A stretch of DNA of 64,000 nucleotides from Dyella tabacisoli (GTDB lineage Bacteria > Pseudomonadota > Gammaproteobacteria > Xanthomonadales > Rhodanobacteraceae): assembly GCF_003350925.1 (NCBI RefSeq), contig NZ_KZ857186.1, positions 1 to 64,000 of the forward strand. Direction: 5' to 3'. The notes under the pieces are model-generated. The model ran no database searches, was not told the DNA's origin, and was given only the letters and a program-made list of their open reading frames with translations. Position 1 is the stretch's first letter. Each line of letters opens with the position of its first letter. Both the position numbers and the translations under genes were made by a program. Below are positions 63,723 through 64,000 of the stretch, piece after piece.

Positions 63723-64000
63723 ATGACCTCTGGCAAATACGTAGTCGCCGACGTGTTCACCGATAAGCCGCTCGAAGGCAATCCGGTGGCGGTATTCACC
63801 AACGCCGCCGGATTGGCAGCGTCGGATATGCAGCGCATCGCGCGGGAAATGAATCTCTCCGAGACCACGTTCGTGTTCCCCCCTGGTGCCGATGGCGATT
63901 TCCATGTGCGCATCTTTACCCCGGTCAACGAACTGCCCTTTGCCGGCCACCCCACGCTCGGCACCGCGGTGGTGCTGGGCGAGAAATGGGATGCCTCGCT
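63723..64000 (+). CDS. phzF: PhzF isomerase, 5' part (cut by window edge)
   Basis: The first 92 codons of PhzF: YVVADVFTDKPLEGNPVAVF, the catalytic glutamate E47 in MNLSETTFVF, then VRIFTPVNELPFAGHPTLGT, the paired diaminopimelate-epimerase-like fold signature. PhzF isomerises DHHA to the reactive ketone that dimerises to the phenazine ring. It follows phzG by 13 bp. The remainder, and any phzA/phzB, lie beyond the window. Confidence 0.95.
   Translation, partial: MTSGKYVVADVFTDKPLEGNPVAVFTNAAGLAASDMQRIAREMNLSETTFVFPPGADGDFHVRIFTPVNELPFAGHPTLGTAVVLGEKWDAS

Overview
The window is a GC-rich chromosomal segment with no rRNA, tRNA, CRISPR array, recognisable transposase or phage module. Protein families, the Oar-type TonB-dependent receptor, the dispersed palindromic repeats and a Lysobacter-like phenazine N-oxide locus suggest a gammaproteobacterium of the Lysobacterales/Xanthomonadales, probably Rhodanobacteraceae (Dyella/Frateuria/Luteibacter-like). 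That placement is an inference from gene content, not a phylogeny.

Layout. (1) 0.9-13 kb is a chemotaxis/flagellar block. On the minus strand, in transcription order, lie a STAS protein, cheY, cheA, a 1-kb repeat-filled gap, cheW, a Tar-type MCP, cheR, cheD, cheB, a second MCP without a periplasmic domain, and another STAS protein. Divergent from it are a FliK-like gene and an FlhB C-terminal-domain gene. Three sequences matching the FliA (sigma-28) consensus with exact 11-nt spacers sit upstream of cheW, of STAS-cheY-cheA and of fliK, so the block is probably late-class flagellar. (2) 13-28 kb holds single genes: a periplasmic CxxCH haem protein behind a structured leader, a 1268-aa M48 membrane protease, a TonB-domain protein, a DUF899 protein, a LysR/quinone oxidoreductase/hydrolase group, small hypotheticals and a glyoxalase-fold protein. 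(3) 28-44 kb is accessory: a MACPF-like pore-forming protein with a PASTA-like tail and a partner gene, an acetyltransferase, a metallophosphoesterase, an M9 collagenase, a GST, an Oar-like receptor, a PAS-AraC regulator, and several decayed genes (RidA, TetR, DnaE2). (4) 43.8-48.6 kb is an RHS polymorphic toxin with a translationally coupled DUF4279 candidate immunity gene. (5) 49-51.9 kb has a LysR regulator, a serine beta-lactamase-family hydrolase and a small Cys-rich secreted gene broken by an in-frame amber codon.

(6) 52-64 kb is a phenazine locus. A PAS-LuxR regulator and an AT-rich spacer precede two divergent groups. The minus-strand tailoring group is a BVMO-type N-oxygenase (LaPhzNO1-like), a PhzS-type flavin hydroxylase, an antibiotic-biosynthesis-monooxygenase-fold protein and a PhzM-type O-methyltransferase. 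The plus-strand core group is phzC-phzD-phzE-orf-phzG-phzF, with phzF cut by the window edge. Together these predict chorismate to a phenazine carboxylate, then decarboxylative hydroxylation, O-methylation and ring N-oxidation, i.e. an iodinin/myxin-like product.

Repeats are abundant. Seven full or partial copies of a GTAGGTTGGG-type palindromic element, a second large intergenic repeat, a 13-copy heptanucleotide array and a 47-bp tandem array lie between genes. One repeat copy has moved together with the 3' end of a neighbouring gene into the remains of dnaE2.
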